Source: Incurvaria masculella | Taxonomy: Eukaryota; Arthropoda; Insecta; Lepidoptera; Incurvariidae | Reading direction: 5' to 3' | DNA: 64,000 nucleotides | Assembly (NCBI GenBank): GCA_946894095.1 | Contig: OX335643.1 | Span: 6,001,036 to 6,065,035 of the forward strand | Made by a program: the position numbers and the translations under genes | Notes under the pieces: generated by a model | What the model saw: the letters and a program-made list of their open reading frames with translations, nothing else | What the model was told of the DNA's origin: nothing | The model's database searches: none | Shown here: piece by piece, positions 45,001 through 51,251 of the stretch | Position numbering within the stretch: the stretch's first letter is position 1 | Layout: every line of letters starts with the position of its first letter

Positions 45001-47184
45001 TCAAGCTTAATTCAATGACGGTGTAACTAGTTCTGGCAGCGACGGGAGATGGCGCTAGTTAAAAATGTCATAGTGCCAGCAAAAATAAGCAGTTTTCGGC
45101 ATTTATTTTTAATCTACGGTAAAGATCGGGTACAGTTGAACCGAAAATCGAACATCCCATATCTACAAAGAAATATATGGCCATCTCCATCTCGACTTTA
45201 TGTTCAGGGTCGCGGGGTGATGGTACTTGCATAAATAAAAACTGTTTTAAGCAAAAGTAAATTTACCCATGGATATCTCCGGTGCACTTTCGCCGGCCGA
45301 TGCAAGTTTAATGATAGTATTCGGGGTATACCACGCAGTAGTGCCGCATATTCTCACCAAAACATCATTGACGCTGTCCTGCTTTATAACTCTTCCTATT
45401 TTTCCCAGTGTCTGCGAAAAGAAACAAAAATAATATGGTGATATCCAGTCAATTTTACTTAGGTACCCGGGTAAAGGTACACATTCGGAATGTATGCTGA
45501 CCAACAGGTCTATTCCTGGCATTCAGTAATCAGGAATCCTGATTCTAGAAAACCGCTTTTGTCGCGGTTTTCAAAGCGATTTTCTTGATGTTCTTGATTT
45601 TCTCAATGTTCCGGAGCATAGTTTTTTTAATCAATCAAGGTTTTCCGTGTAAAAACTCGCTTTGAAAATCGCTATAAAAGCGGTTTTCTAGACTCAGGAT
45701 TCCTGATTCTTGATTACTGAATGCCAGGAATAGACCTGCTGGTATCGCGATGATACTTGGGATATATGGGATATTGATTAAGTGATGCCTCAGTCATATG
45801 TTTGCAGATATATGAATAGTTTTAGTATTTTTTGTCGTAACTTGTGAAGTTATTTTCCTTATACTTTTATTTTATTTCTTTAAAATCAATATTTAATATG
45901 TTTAGGATGATTAAATCAAATAAAAAACGGAATGAAAGTAGGTTCGAATGGCAGGTATGGAGGTGAAGAAATTCCTCCATGTGCCAGACTTTAGCGAAAT
46001 TTCAAGAGATTGTATGTCAATTTTGACATAAAATGTATGGAAGTAATGTCAAATTTGGCAGTCGGAAGATTAGAAAATTCTCTTAAGACCTAAAAGCTGT
46101 CTTGAATCTCAGGATAATGGACTGTTAATTTTGGCACAAAATGTATGGAGTTATGTGAAATTAGGCAGTCGGGAGACTTGACAATTATCTCAAGACCCAA
46201 AAACCGTCATTAAATCTCAGCATTTGCCTTACCCGCGGATCCGCCAAAACTAACCGGACGTATTTCGTCGTCATAATCCAAACTGCCAAAGCGCTCCTTA
46301 ACTGTGGCCTCGTCGGAGAGCACCTGCACCACGTCTCCTTCCTTGAACTCTTCCTCCGCAGCATCTTGCTTTGTATCCGTTTTGCCGACTTCAACTTTCA
46401 CGGCAGCGGTAGCAACCAATTCTTCTCTTCTTAGCTCGCAGGCGTACCAGCCTTCGTCTTTAGATTTAACATCACTAATCTGCGGGGAGAACGAAAAGTA
46501 TTTATTGAAGAATATTTTCGTTTGTTTCTAGTTTAAGTTCTGATAGTAACTGTTGTGACTTTGAAGAAATTAACACGAATAGATAGAGCTAACATTATCT
46601 TGCCTTATTGGCAAATCGGTGACTCGTTCTTGCTTGACACGGCTTTGCCCAATCTTCCCATTTGTTAATAACCTCATTCCCGACGCAATTTTTAGTCTAG
46701 AATTCAGAATGGCACTTCGCTCGCAAGGTGAAATGAACAGCGTCTACATATTGTTGTTGTTGCTGCCATTTATAGCGGTCCACTTAAAAAACCGGCCAAG
46801 TGCGAGTCGAACTCGCACACGAAGGGTTCCGGACCATCCATAAGATTGAAATAAAAAAATCACGTTGGGGCACCCCTTTGTTTTTTATATTTTTTATGTT
46901 ACTTATTTGTTGTTATAGCGGCACAATAAATACACACTCTGAAAATTAGAGCTCCCTACTTATTACGGTTTATGAGATACAGCCCTATGACAGACGGACG
47001 CACGGACGGATGGAAGGACTGACGGACAGCGGAGGCTCAGTGATAGGGTTCCGTCTGCACCCTTTTAAAATTATGACATTACCTGTAGTCTCAAGATTTT
47101 CGGTCCGGCCGAACTCACTGTGACCCGGCCGCGCGGCAACGGAGCAAGAGCAGCGTCTTCAGGCATTGCTCCATATTTATTTAC
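30028..47184 (-). CDS. Gene B (5'-incomplete): protein of alternating Ig domains and Mind bomb-type SH3 repeats
   Basis: Eleven exons in transcript order: 47,184-47,083; 46,479-46,255; 45,411-45,267; 43,507-43,398; 42,017-41,916; 40,569-40,321; 38,066-37,925; 37,468-37,356; 35,805-35,704; 32,025-31,924; 30,231-30,028. Every intron is GT-AG and every phase fits, giving 531 residues with a TGA stop. Order: second half of an Ig domain (DEGWYACEL), Mib-type repeat 1 (EGDVVQVLSDEATVK, TLGKIGRV), Ig (LTCTV, LW, DAGWYTCEV), Mib-type repeat 2 (GDIVLV, DHGGWVDEM, LGKIGIV, WVFNPKVLIKI), Ig (LTCAIF, VNW, DAGWYSCEL), then a charged helical tail (EEQLLDIKYLITNSTAELR). The tail aligns with the end of gene A (AEQLQLYAEKITNSTGEIR). 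Repeat 1 has lost the HGGW motif. The exon for the first half of the first Ig, and any signal peptide, were not found before the Polinton at 48.3 kb. They probably lie beyond it. Confidence 0.85.
30600..30890 (-). repeat. SINE-like repeat, copy 6
   Basis: Minus-strand copy: TTATTGCCGCTTCGAGC, ATCCAATGCGATGGTATC, ACCCGGGTGGGATTAAC and ATTACCACCTAGTAGGGG. The head, near 30,800-30,885, is degenerate. It lies head-to-head with the next copy inside the last intron of gene B. Confidence 0.65.
30945..31330 (+). repeat. SINE-like repeat, copy 7
   Basis: Plus-strand copy: GTCTGCGTTCAAATATTC (B-box-like), CTTTATGAGTTGGATAAGTGG, CCCCTACTAGGTGGTAGGATTA, TCTAGTTCAATGTGCCG and GGGAAGGTCTTGTC, ending TGTGTGGTATAAGCC. 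Confidence 0.65.
31331..31923. other. Gene B last intron, unassigned part
   Basis: AT-rich, with a short (TG)n run at 31,555-31,592 and TTTATAGTTTATAGTTTATAG at 31,595-31,617. No exon-like frame. Confidence 0.4.
32070..32825. repeat. Tandem satellite array, left part
   Basis: Units of about 100 bases, alternating in two forms to make a higher-order period of roughly 200. Each carries CTACAGTTATAGTTTGCAAG, AATTAACGGACTG, TTGCACGCCCAATAATTAGG and either ACTCTTGCACCCTGTTCGGC or ACACTCGTGCCGTTTTTGTC. The array lies in a gene B intron just upstream, in transcript sense, of exon 32,025-31,924 and continues beyond an inserted LINE at 34,666. Long antisense frames here come from the unit length and are not genes. 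Confidence 0.9.
32821..34665 (+). mobile_element. 5'-truncated LINE inserted in the satellite array
   Basis: A reverse transcriptase of the jockey/CR1 type. It starts at KIVDLNKSAGPDGIS and shows VHKKGPKNNIENYRPIS, DYSKAFDKINH, GVPQGSLLGPLLF and the catalytic FADD. It is broken by stops near 32,915 and 33,526 and by a stop/frame change near 33,721. The post-RT tail (33,752-34,315) follows in another frame. The 3' UTR ends in (AATA)n at 34,643-34,665. Satellite sequence flanks it, with ATAGC present at both joins as a probable short target duplication. Confidence 0.88.
34666..35290. repeat. Tandem satellite array, right part
   Basis: Continuation of the array at 32,070-32,825 with the same two alternating unit types. 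The last unit (about 35,215-35,290) is the most diverged. The array and the LINE together account for 3.2 kb of gene B intron. Confidence 0.9.
35806..37355. other. Gene B intron between exons 37,356-37,468 and 35,704-35,805
   Basis: Includes a copy of the GGACACATTAATTAAAGAAA repeat (35,925-36,010). It also has a CG-rich patch near 37,190-37,210 (GAGCGCGCGCGTTGCGCC). No further exon with valid phase and Ig or Mib motifs was found. Confidence 0.4.
38164..38505. repeat. Nested, tandemly duplicated foldback repeats
   Basis: The block AACTAAGACTAACGAAAAGT and its complement ACTTTTCGTTAGTCTTAGTT occur twice each. TGACGTCA-type words and GAGATTTCG / CGAAATCTC lie between them. The whole reads as two palindromic units back to back. 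Intronic in gene B, about 100 bases from exon 37,925-38,066. Confidence 0.7.
38656..38764 (+). repeat. GGGTTCCGTACC-type repeat, internally deleted copy
   Basis: AGGGTTCCGTGCCTAAAGGG and CTATTACTAAGCCTCCG join directly to GGAACCCTTCGTTTGC and CACTTGGCCG, with the roughly 190-base middle seen at 17.3 kb removed. Confidence 0.7.
39201..39474. mobile_element. MITE with CGTCAGAACGTCAAAAA termini
   Basis: GGCCTCGTCAGAACGTCAAA and GAACGACAAAAAT at left are mirrored by ATTTTTGTCGTTTTG and TTTTTTGACGTTCTGAAGG at right. Internal GACAAAAAT/TTGTCG motifs repeat. No open frame. Confidence 0.6.
39926..40225. mobile_element. TTAA-flanked MITE, copy 2
   Basis: TTAAGAGGATAATGAGAACT at left and CACCTCGTTATCCTCTTAA at right, bounded by TTAA. 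The interior (GCAAAATCTCAAAATA, AGGAATCAGGCACGAGCCAT) matches copy 1 (12,991-13,307) in inverted orientation. The right end is 95 bases from gene B exon 40,321-40,569. Confidence 0.65.
40729..41289. mobile_element. Element with GCCGCGTTCC termini
   Basis: The left end GCCGCGTTCCGACGATAAGAG faces CTCGTATCGCAGGAACGCGGC at the right. The interior holds GAGTTAACTC-type words and a short frame with no known family. The target duplication is unclear. Confidence 0.55.
41290..41915. other. Gene B intron, nothing recognised
   Basis: AT-rich DNA between the GCCGCGTTCC element and exon 41,916-42,017. It has a local inverted pair AATACTGCAGAAGAATATTGCTGCAG near 41,360. No coding or family support. Confidence 0.35.
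42128..42262 (-). repeat. SINE-like repeat, copy 8 (body end)
   Basis: GACGGCTAATAACACACCCACC, AGATATTAGCCCAATATACCTC, TTGGTGCCATACCAGGACC and ACGGCTATTTAACTG match the tail of the family, minus strand. Confidence 0.55.
42617..42951. mobile_element. TIR element, left member of a tandem pair
   Basis: TCTGAGTTCTCACCGAAATTGG and TTTACGGCAAACCGATCGAC at left face GATCGGTTTGCCGTAACG and CCAATTTAGGTGACAAC at right. The interior has AAACGGCAACGTCGACGTAT. A second copy follows at once. Confidence 0.65.
42970..43294. mobile_element. TIR element, right member of a tandem pair
   Basis: Shares ordered blocks with the left member (TTTTACTTCTTCAAGCTGTC, GGCAACGTCGACGTATTTAC, CTTAACGCCC.CTGCGCGCGC) and ends ATCGGTTTGCCGTAACGCCA then GGTGAGAACTCAGAC. 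It ends about 100 bases from gene B exon 43,398-43,507. The join carries a perfect CCGGCTC/GAGCCGG palindrome. Confidence 0.65.
43545..43808 (-). repeat. GGGTTCCGTACC-type repeat, minus copy
   Basis: Starts AAAACCGGCCAAGTGCCAGTC and GAACGAAGGGTTCCG-like sequence, then TTGTTATAGCGG and TATGAGATGCAGCCCTGTGAC, and ends TTAATAATAGGGTTCCG. It lies in the intron upstream of exon 43,398-43,507. Confidence 0.75.
43920..44440. repeat. Degenerate interspersed repeats of the TACCCGGCTCCGC type
   Basis: AACTAGCTGTAATACCCGGC at 43,921 and TAGTTGAGTTACCCGACTCC at 44,281 each head a segment that ends in GATTCAGCCGTTTTTG-like or similar sequence. They are common remnants of lepidopteran LINE/SINE tails, without coding content. 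Confidence 0.45.
44464..44828. repeat. Long foldback element
   Basis: CCCATACAAACGTAGTTTAC at left is mirrored by GTAAACTACGTTTGTATGGG at right. The arms continue through ATATCTGTGTCTG / CAGACACAGATAT and GTTTTTTTGAAAAA / CGAAAAAGC-like blocks. Related single-arm sequence lies at 19,440-19,570 in gene A. Confidence 0.6.
45501..45742. repeat. Long palindrome, arms about 85 bases
   Basis: CAGGTCTATTCCTGGCATTC and AGTAATCAGGAATCCTGA at left are mirrored by TCAGGATTCCTGATTCTTGA and GAATGCCAGGAATAGACCTG at right. Inner blocks TAGAAAACCGCTTTTG and AAAGCGATTTTC are mirrored as well. About 90 bases from gene B exon 45,267-45,411. Confidence 0.7.
46015..46219. repeat. Direct tandem duplication next to gene B exon
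   Basis: 46,015-46,107 and 46,128-46,219 share AAAATGTATGGAGTTATGT-like, GGCAGTCGGGAGA, CTCAAGACC.AAAA and AATCTCAG blocks. The second copy ends 35 bases short of exon 46,255-46,479. Confidence 0.6.
46790..47066 (-). repeat. GGGTTCCGTACC-type repeat, minus copy
   Basis: AAAACCGGCCAAGTGCGAGTC, CACACGAAGGGTTCCGGACC, TTGTTGTTATAGCGGCAC and TATGAGATACAGCCCTATGAC, ending TGATAGGGTTCCGTCTGCAC. It fills the space up to exon 47,083-47,184. Confidence 0.8.
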
Positions 47185-48300
47185 CTGGTAATTAAATTAA
47201 TACAGGTGAGATTATATTGTGACCAAATGTTCATGGGTACACTTTTCGTGTCGGTCCATGCAAAAAGGGTAATCTATGTCCTAACCAATTTCCAAAGATA
47301 TTTGGTTTAAATTATGCCAACATGATCATCAAAACAGTACATGGTCGTCTATGTTTTTAAGTTTTATCCTATTGCATTATTTACTGGAAAATTAATCGCT
47401 GAACATGAAACATTTTGAACTAAAAAGTATGCAAAACTAGACTATTTAATGAAAACATAGCAGAGATTCAGGTTTTGATGTAGAAAACAGGTTTCTCCTG
47501 AGGGTAGCTGCGCGACAACTTTGTAGGTAAATGATGGGTGTTTCAATTTTAAAATATAGGCTCCAATCTCATTCAGTATAATTAGTAAGTGAAAGTACAT
47601 TTTATTATTTTTAAAAATAACTACAACTGATTTTTAAATTTGAAAAAGATGAAAGATACATGTATTATATATTATTATATTTGAGTAGTGTAAGATTGGG
47701 CAAGCTGAATCACTTTGCTAATCGCTTCGTTCTTCAGCATGCCCAATCTTAGGTCATTCAATATTTACTACTTTGGTAACACAAAATTCGGAACTCTGCA
47801 TTTAAGTTTGACGTTGATATCTTTAAAACAGATTTTTTATTACCTTCATCTTCTCACAAAGCCAAGATTCACACTCACTAGTACTTGTATCTCGATCAAA
47901 GTTTTCTTCCACAATGTTAACTCTTACTGACACCTAATTCAATTTATAGCAATAAAACATTTCGTGTCACCAGTTCAAGTCATTATTACAGACACCAATG
48001 TATATCCTATTAAATCGCTAGTCTAATCAATCCCACGCTCGCTCGGTCGGTATCGGACACCAGACACCATGCAAGGGTGACTACTACATGCTACTAATGT
48101 GTGAACTTATAAATGATATTGTCATCTTATATAAAACGGGATATCTGTTTCAATGTTTGTCCGTTTGTATGGCTGAATAAAAATTCATTTTTAAATTTCA
48201 TAGGATCTCGTTTGCAAGCGTCATGAAAAAATATACTCGAAATGAAATACGTAAAATAATCTTATTTATACAGGTAGAGTAGGATGAAGGATGGGGTATA
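47185..48300. other. Space between gene B and the Polinton genes
   Basis: 47,250-47,580 is the repeat shared with gene A intron sequence (19,000-19,440). 47,692-47,752 holds a foldback (TAAGATTGGGCAAGCTGAA and TTCAGCATGCCCAATCTTA). The Polinton's left terminal inverted repeat should lie in the last few hundred bases, but its partner is outside the window, so I cannot place the border. A possible exon at 47,844-47,933 is discussed in the findings. Confidence 0.45.
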
Positions 48301-48332
48301 AGGAGATAGTCAAAACTAATTATTTAAAAAAA

Positions 48333-48341
48333 ATATATTTA
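48333..48341 (-). terminator. Poly(A) signal for the Polinton minus-strand genes
   Basis: AATAAA on the minus strand overlaps the last stop codon region (TTTAAATAAATATAT), at the end of the minus-strand gene group. Placement fits a shared 3' end. Confidence 0.45.
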
Positions 48342-48829
48342 TTTAAAGATTTCTTTATCTACACACCACATTTTTAAAGCTATAACATTTTTTAAAGCAC
48401 AACATTTCTTATGATTAATACAATTGTATTCGCATGATTGCTTACAATATGTCCGTATAATTTCGCTAAGGTTAGGGCAGTCATAATGCTCTAAATTTAT
48501 TACATTACGTGCATCACACATTTCTTTTATCCAGAGTACCTTTTCTTCACCTTTACAATAAATTATTTTATCATCTAAATAAGGTTTGACATATTTATCG
48601 AACTCATACATATGCATGAAACCGTCCCTCCATAAAATGTCGCGGTCTTTTCCAGCCAAATAACTTGTTTTTTTTCTTCAAAAGATAGTTTATTGTAAGG
48701 AAATGGAGATTTTAAAAGAAATACTTGGGTTTTATTATTCGAAGCTATAGCCAACTCCTTAGGAATGAATTCGTTATTAGAAATTTTGAACCCCTGTAGA
48801 TCCAGTATAATACTGTTATCACCAGTCAT
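48339..48829 (-). pseudogene. Polinton small Cys-rich protein, split by a frameshift
   Basis: Two overlapping frames appear to be one gene. The upstream frame starts at ATG 48,829 and reads IILDLQGFKISNNEFIPKEL through KKQVIWLEK, then runs into unrelated residues. The downstream frame (to stop 48,339) reads DILWRDGFMHMYEF, then a Cys/His-rich tail (CPN, CKQSC, CINHKKCC) that might bind metal. The switch lies between an A8 run (48,668-48,675) and about 48,640. A single-base indel or ribosomal slippage could explain it. Proteins like this accompany insect Polintons, but I know no assigned function. The start overlaps the major capsid stop as TGATG. Confidence 0.55.
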
Positions 48830-50046
48830 CACGTAATTTTCTTTACTATATTGCTTAAAGGCTTGTATTCAATGATGCTCTCATTTAATATGAGACAATA
48901 AGCTGCTGTTTTTTCAGGAAATTCCCTGTCACTCTCTATTTCTATTCGTACATCCACTGGACCAGATTTAATAGTTTCGTTCTGTCGGGAACAATCAACA
49001 ACAAACAAAGGTGCTTTGCTTTTAAAATCGATTAAATCCAACAACGGACTCGATTGACAGTCGTAGTAAGACTGTTGAAATTTTGAATAAAGCTCGTATA
49101 ATAAAGAATACTTTTCTTCGTTAAATTTGATAGAGAGGGTATCATACGGGTAATAATTAGAGTTTAAAAATACTTTCACATCTCTCACATTACAGTGATC
49201 GAATTGAGACATATCAAAATCTCCAGAATTTTTCCGATTAATTTGAAGTCCTAGAATAACAAATCTGGGTTTTTCTAATTGGTTTGATGTCTTAATCGAC
49301 CAAGTATGTTTCGTGGTTTGAGGAAGAAGCGGATATTCATATAAATCCCAATTACGAAATTCCATTCTTAAAGTTTTATCTTTATCTAAATATTTTAGTA
49401 AATTTAAGCGTTCACGATCTGAGACTTTTACATGAGGCACTCTCCAAATAATTTTTGATATAGTTACATCGGAAAGATATTGACCTTCACCTAGCTTCAA
49501 AGAATTCAAATTTGTATTAGCCCTCAAAAGTATTAGCTCATGTTTACAATTAATTACAATTTTTTTGTAATCCTCCGCAAATCCGAGAATTTTGTTAAGC
49601 GGTATGTTAACACTGAATCGCCCATCACTATTTCTGATACCATTAACATTCCAACCCCATACGATACCTACTTTTGACTCTATCTCATTCATAGAGATAT
49701 AAGATTTCATGGTTGTGGTAATTCCAGCATTTTTCACCCTATCTATTTCTATACCATTGAGTTCATATCGTATATCTTGAAAAAGGAATAAAATCGGATT
49801 ATTTGTTAAATTAAAGCTTTCAACCTTCGAGGGATTGTTGTCGGCTCCAGTCTTGTAAACATGGAAAACACCTTCAATGTACACGGAGCTTTCCGATGGT
49901 AGAATATACAGGTCTTGCTGATTTACAGGTATTCTAATCTCATCATTATTGTTGAAACTGTTTACATATGGTTTGTATGCATGTACTTCTATGCTTTCAA
50001 TAGAGTCATCGCGAGTCTGAGGCTCAGTTATGCTTAAAATACTCAT
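48829..50046 (-). CDS. Polinton major capsid protein (double jelly-roll)
   Basis: A 405-residue protein in the usual position and size for the Polinton capsid gene, next to the penton-like protein. Recognisable segments are NNDEIRIPVNQQDLYILPS near the N-terminus, IRYELNGIEIDRV, then TWSIKTSNQLEKPRFVILGLQ and the C-terminal half with NSNYYPYDTL. Insect homologues are assigned to the double jelly-roll fold that builds icosahedral shells in adenovirus-like lineages. The assignment is from overall resemblance, as there are no catalytic motifs to check. The frame is intact. Start ATG overlaps the stop of the small basic ORF (ATGA), and its stop overlaps the next start (TGATG). Confidence 0.78.
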   Translation of the reverse strand: MSILSITEPQTRDDSIESIEVHAYKPYVNSFNNNDEIRIPVNQQDLYILPSESSVYIEGVFHVYKTGADNNPSKVESFNLTNNPILFLFQDIRYELNGIEIDRVKNAGITTTMKSYISMNEIESKVGIVWGWNVNGIRNSDGRFSVNIPLNKILGFAEDYKKIVINCKHELILLRANTNLNSLKLGEGQYLSDVTISKIIWRVPHVKVSDRERLNLLKYLDKDKTLRMEFRNWDLYEYPLLPQTTKHTWSIKTSNQLEKPRFVILGLQINRKNSGDFDMSQFDHCNVRDVKVFLNSNYYPYDTLSIKFNEEKYSLLYELYSKFQQSYYDCQSSPLLDLIDFKSKAPLFVVDCSRQNETIKSGPVDVRIEIESDREFPEKTAAYCLILNESIIEYKPLSNIVKKIT

Positions 50047-50180
50047 TTTATTAGACCAAGCAATTTTAAAAAGGTTTTATTTTCTTTAGTCAATTTTTTC
50101 GAACGTCTTTCTTTTATGATACCCTGTGATTTACTGATACATGGAGTTCTTATAACAACTACTTTATTGAATAGTATCAT
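50043..50180 (-). CDS. Small basic Polinton ORF, 45 residues
   Basis: ATG at 50,180 overlaps the penton-like stop (ATGA), and its own TGA at 50,045-50,043 overlaps the capsid ATG (again ATGA). The peptide is strongly basic (IIKERRSKKLTKENK in the middle), with a hydrophobic start and end. Exact stop/start overlaps on both sides, in a gene group where such overlaps recur, suggest a real gene. By analogy a basic core or cement peptide is possible, but no homologue is recognised. Confidence 0.5.
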   Translation of the reverse strand: MILFNKVVVIRTPCISKSQGIIKERRSKKLTKENKTFLKLLGLIK

Positions 50181-50851
50181 CTTATTTTCCTTAAATGTAA
50201 CGATAAGTGTAGATTTTCTTTACGAAAATTAATTAAATCGTTGTTGCTATCGAGTATGCGAATAGTTGTGGAAGATACAAAGTTTCGATTGACAGGAAAA
50301 TAAACTATATTCTCAGGTCTTTCTAGAATACGATATCCTGGTGGAACATTCGGAATAAATTCGTGAATTATGTGTGTCGGTCTACCGTTTGAAAATGATC
50401 CGTCAACAATATCACATTCGATTCTGATGGTGTTGGTTGAAACAATGTTAACAGGAGACGATGAGTGATGTGTTATATTTGATTTAAGAAGTATTTTTGG
50501 AAAACCTAGCATTGGTGCAATCGAGTTCTCCTTTTTAAAATTAATTGTTTTGGAACATCGAATGCTGCACTTTAAAGTATTGTTATTAGATGTTATATTT
50601 ATATAAGAATCTTTGATGTTATCTTTTATGTAATCGCATAAATCTTCCAGTTCATAGGAACCTTCTGGTATTTCCATTATTTCATTTTCACCATAGTAAA
50701 ATTTATTGTTTCTGTGGTCAATATTCGGAATTGAGTTGAATGTAGCGAAATAAAGCAATCCACATTCATACACATCATTTAACTCAATGGAAGGTAAATA
50801 ATATGAGGTTAATTCGGATGTTGTACCAGAAACAGAAAGTGTGATCGACAT
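50177..50851 (-). CDS. Polinton penton-like minor capsid protein
   Basis: 224 residues, placed between protease and major capsid gene as is common for the single jelly-roll penton protein of Polintons. Landmarks are ITLSVSGTTSELTSYYLPSI, ECGLLYFATFNSIPNID, and a C-terminal part with FIPNVPPGYRILERP and FPVNR. It should form the fivefold vertices of a capsid if one is made. The frame is intact. No catalytic motif can be checked, so the call rests on position, size and resemblance. Confidence 0.65.
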   Translation of the reverse strand: MSITLSVSGTTSELTSYYLPSIELNDVYECGLLYFATFNSIPNIDHRNNKFYYGENEIMEIPEGSYELEDLCDYIKDNIKDSYINITSNNNTLKCSIRCSKTINFKKENSIAPMLGFPKILLKSNITHHSSSPVNIVSTNTIRIECDIVDGSFSNGRPTHIIHEFIPNVPPGYRILERPENIVYFPVNRNFVSSTTIRILDSNNDLINFRKENLHLSLHLRKIR

Positions 50852-50868
50852 TATTGCACTGAGAGATA

Positions 50869-51168
50869 TTAATAAAAATAACCGTTTTTATAGGTTTTCC
50901 AAAAAGTATCCAGAAATTTTATGCATAAGTGTCCACAGTTTTTTTGAAAATAGTTTTGATATGTTTTGTAGTTGTAAAAAATATTATTTGAGTTTAAGTA
51001 ATGCACCAATTCCTTTGGTGGTGGTAAGTTTCCGAAACTATCAAAGTATTCATAGTAATTATTAACTTTTACGTAGGCTACCCAGTGAGTTCCAGTATTC
51101 GAAGTACTATCCAAGTTGACGACACCGCATTCAATTTTATGTGGTTTACAAGGTAAGGAATTTCTCAT
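50869..51168 (-). CDS. Polinton adenain-like cysteine protease
   Basis: The ATG-initiated frame is 99 residues. The catalytic set is visible: His28 in GTHW, Asp43 in YFDSFG, Gln71 in KTYQ and Cys78 in NCGHLC, in the order of Ulp1/adenovirus-type proteases. This enzyme would process capsid precursors. The open frame continues upstream of the ATG for about 40 codons to roughly 51,290 without a start codon, inside the end of the PLA2-like gene. That stretch (LPRRALTNIDIL ... PYFRGVYM) looks like true protease sequence. The real start is therefore non-AUG, spliced, or lost. Confidence 0.75.
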   Translation of the reverse strand: MRNSLPCKPHKIECGVVNLDSTSNTGTHWVAYVKVNNYYEYFDSFGNLPPPKELVHYLNSNNIFYNYKTYQNYFQKNCGHLCIKFLDTFWKTYKNGYFY

Positions 51169-51251
51169 GTAAACGCCCCTAAAATAAGGGATATCTTTAG
51201 TATGGTTTAGGATGTCTATATTGGTGAGCGCTCGTCTAGGCAGCCTTTGAC

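Noticed and set aside
47700..48330. Left terminal inverted repeat of the Polinton
   Set aside because: Its partner is outside the window and no unmistakable terminal motif was found, so no border is claimed.
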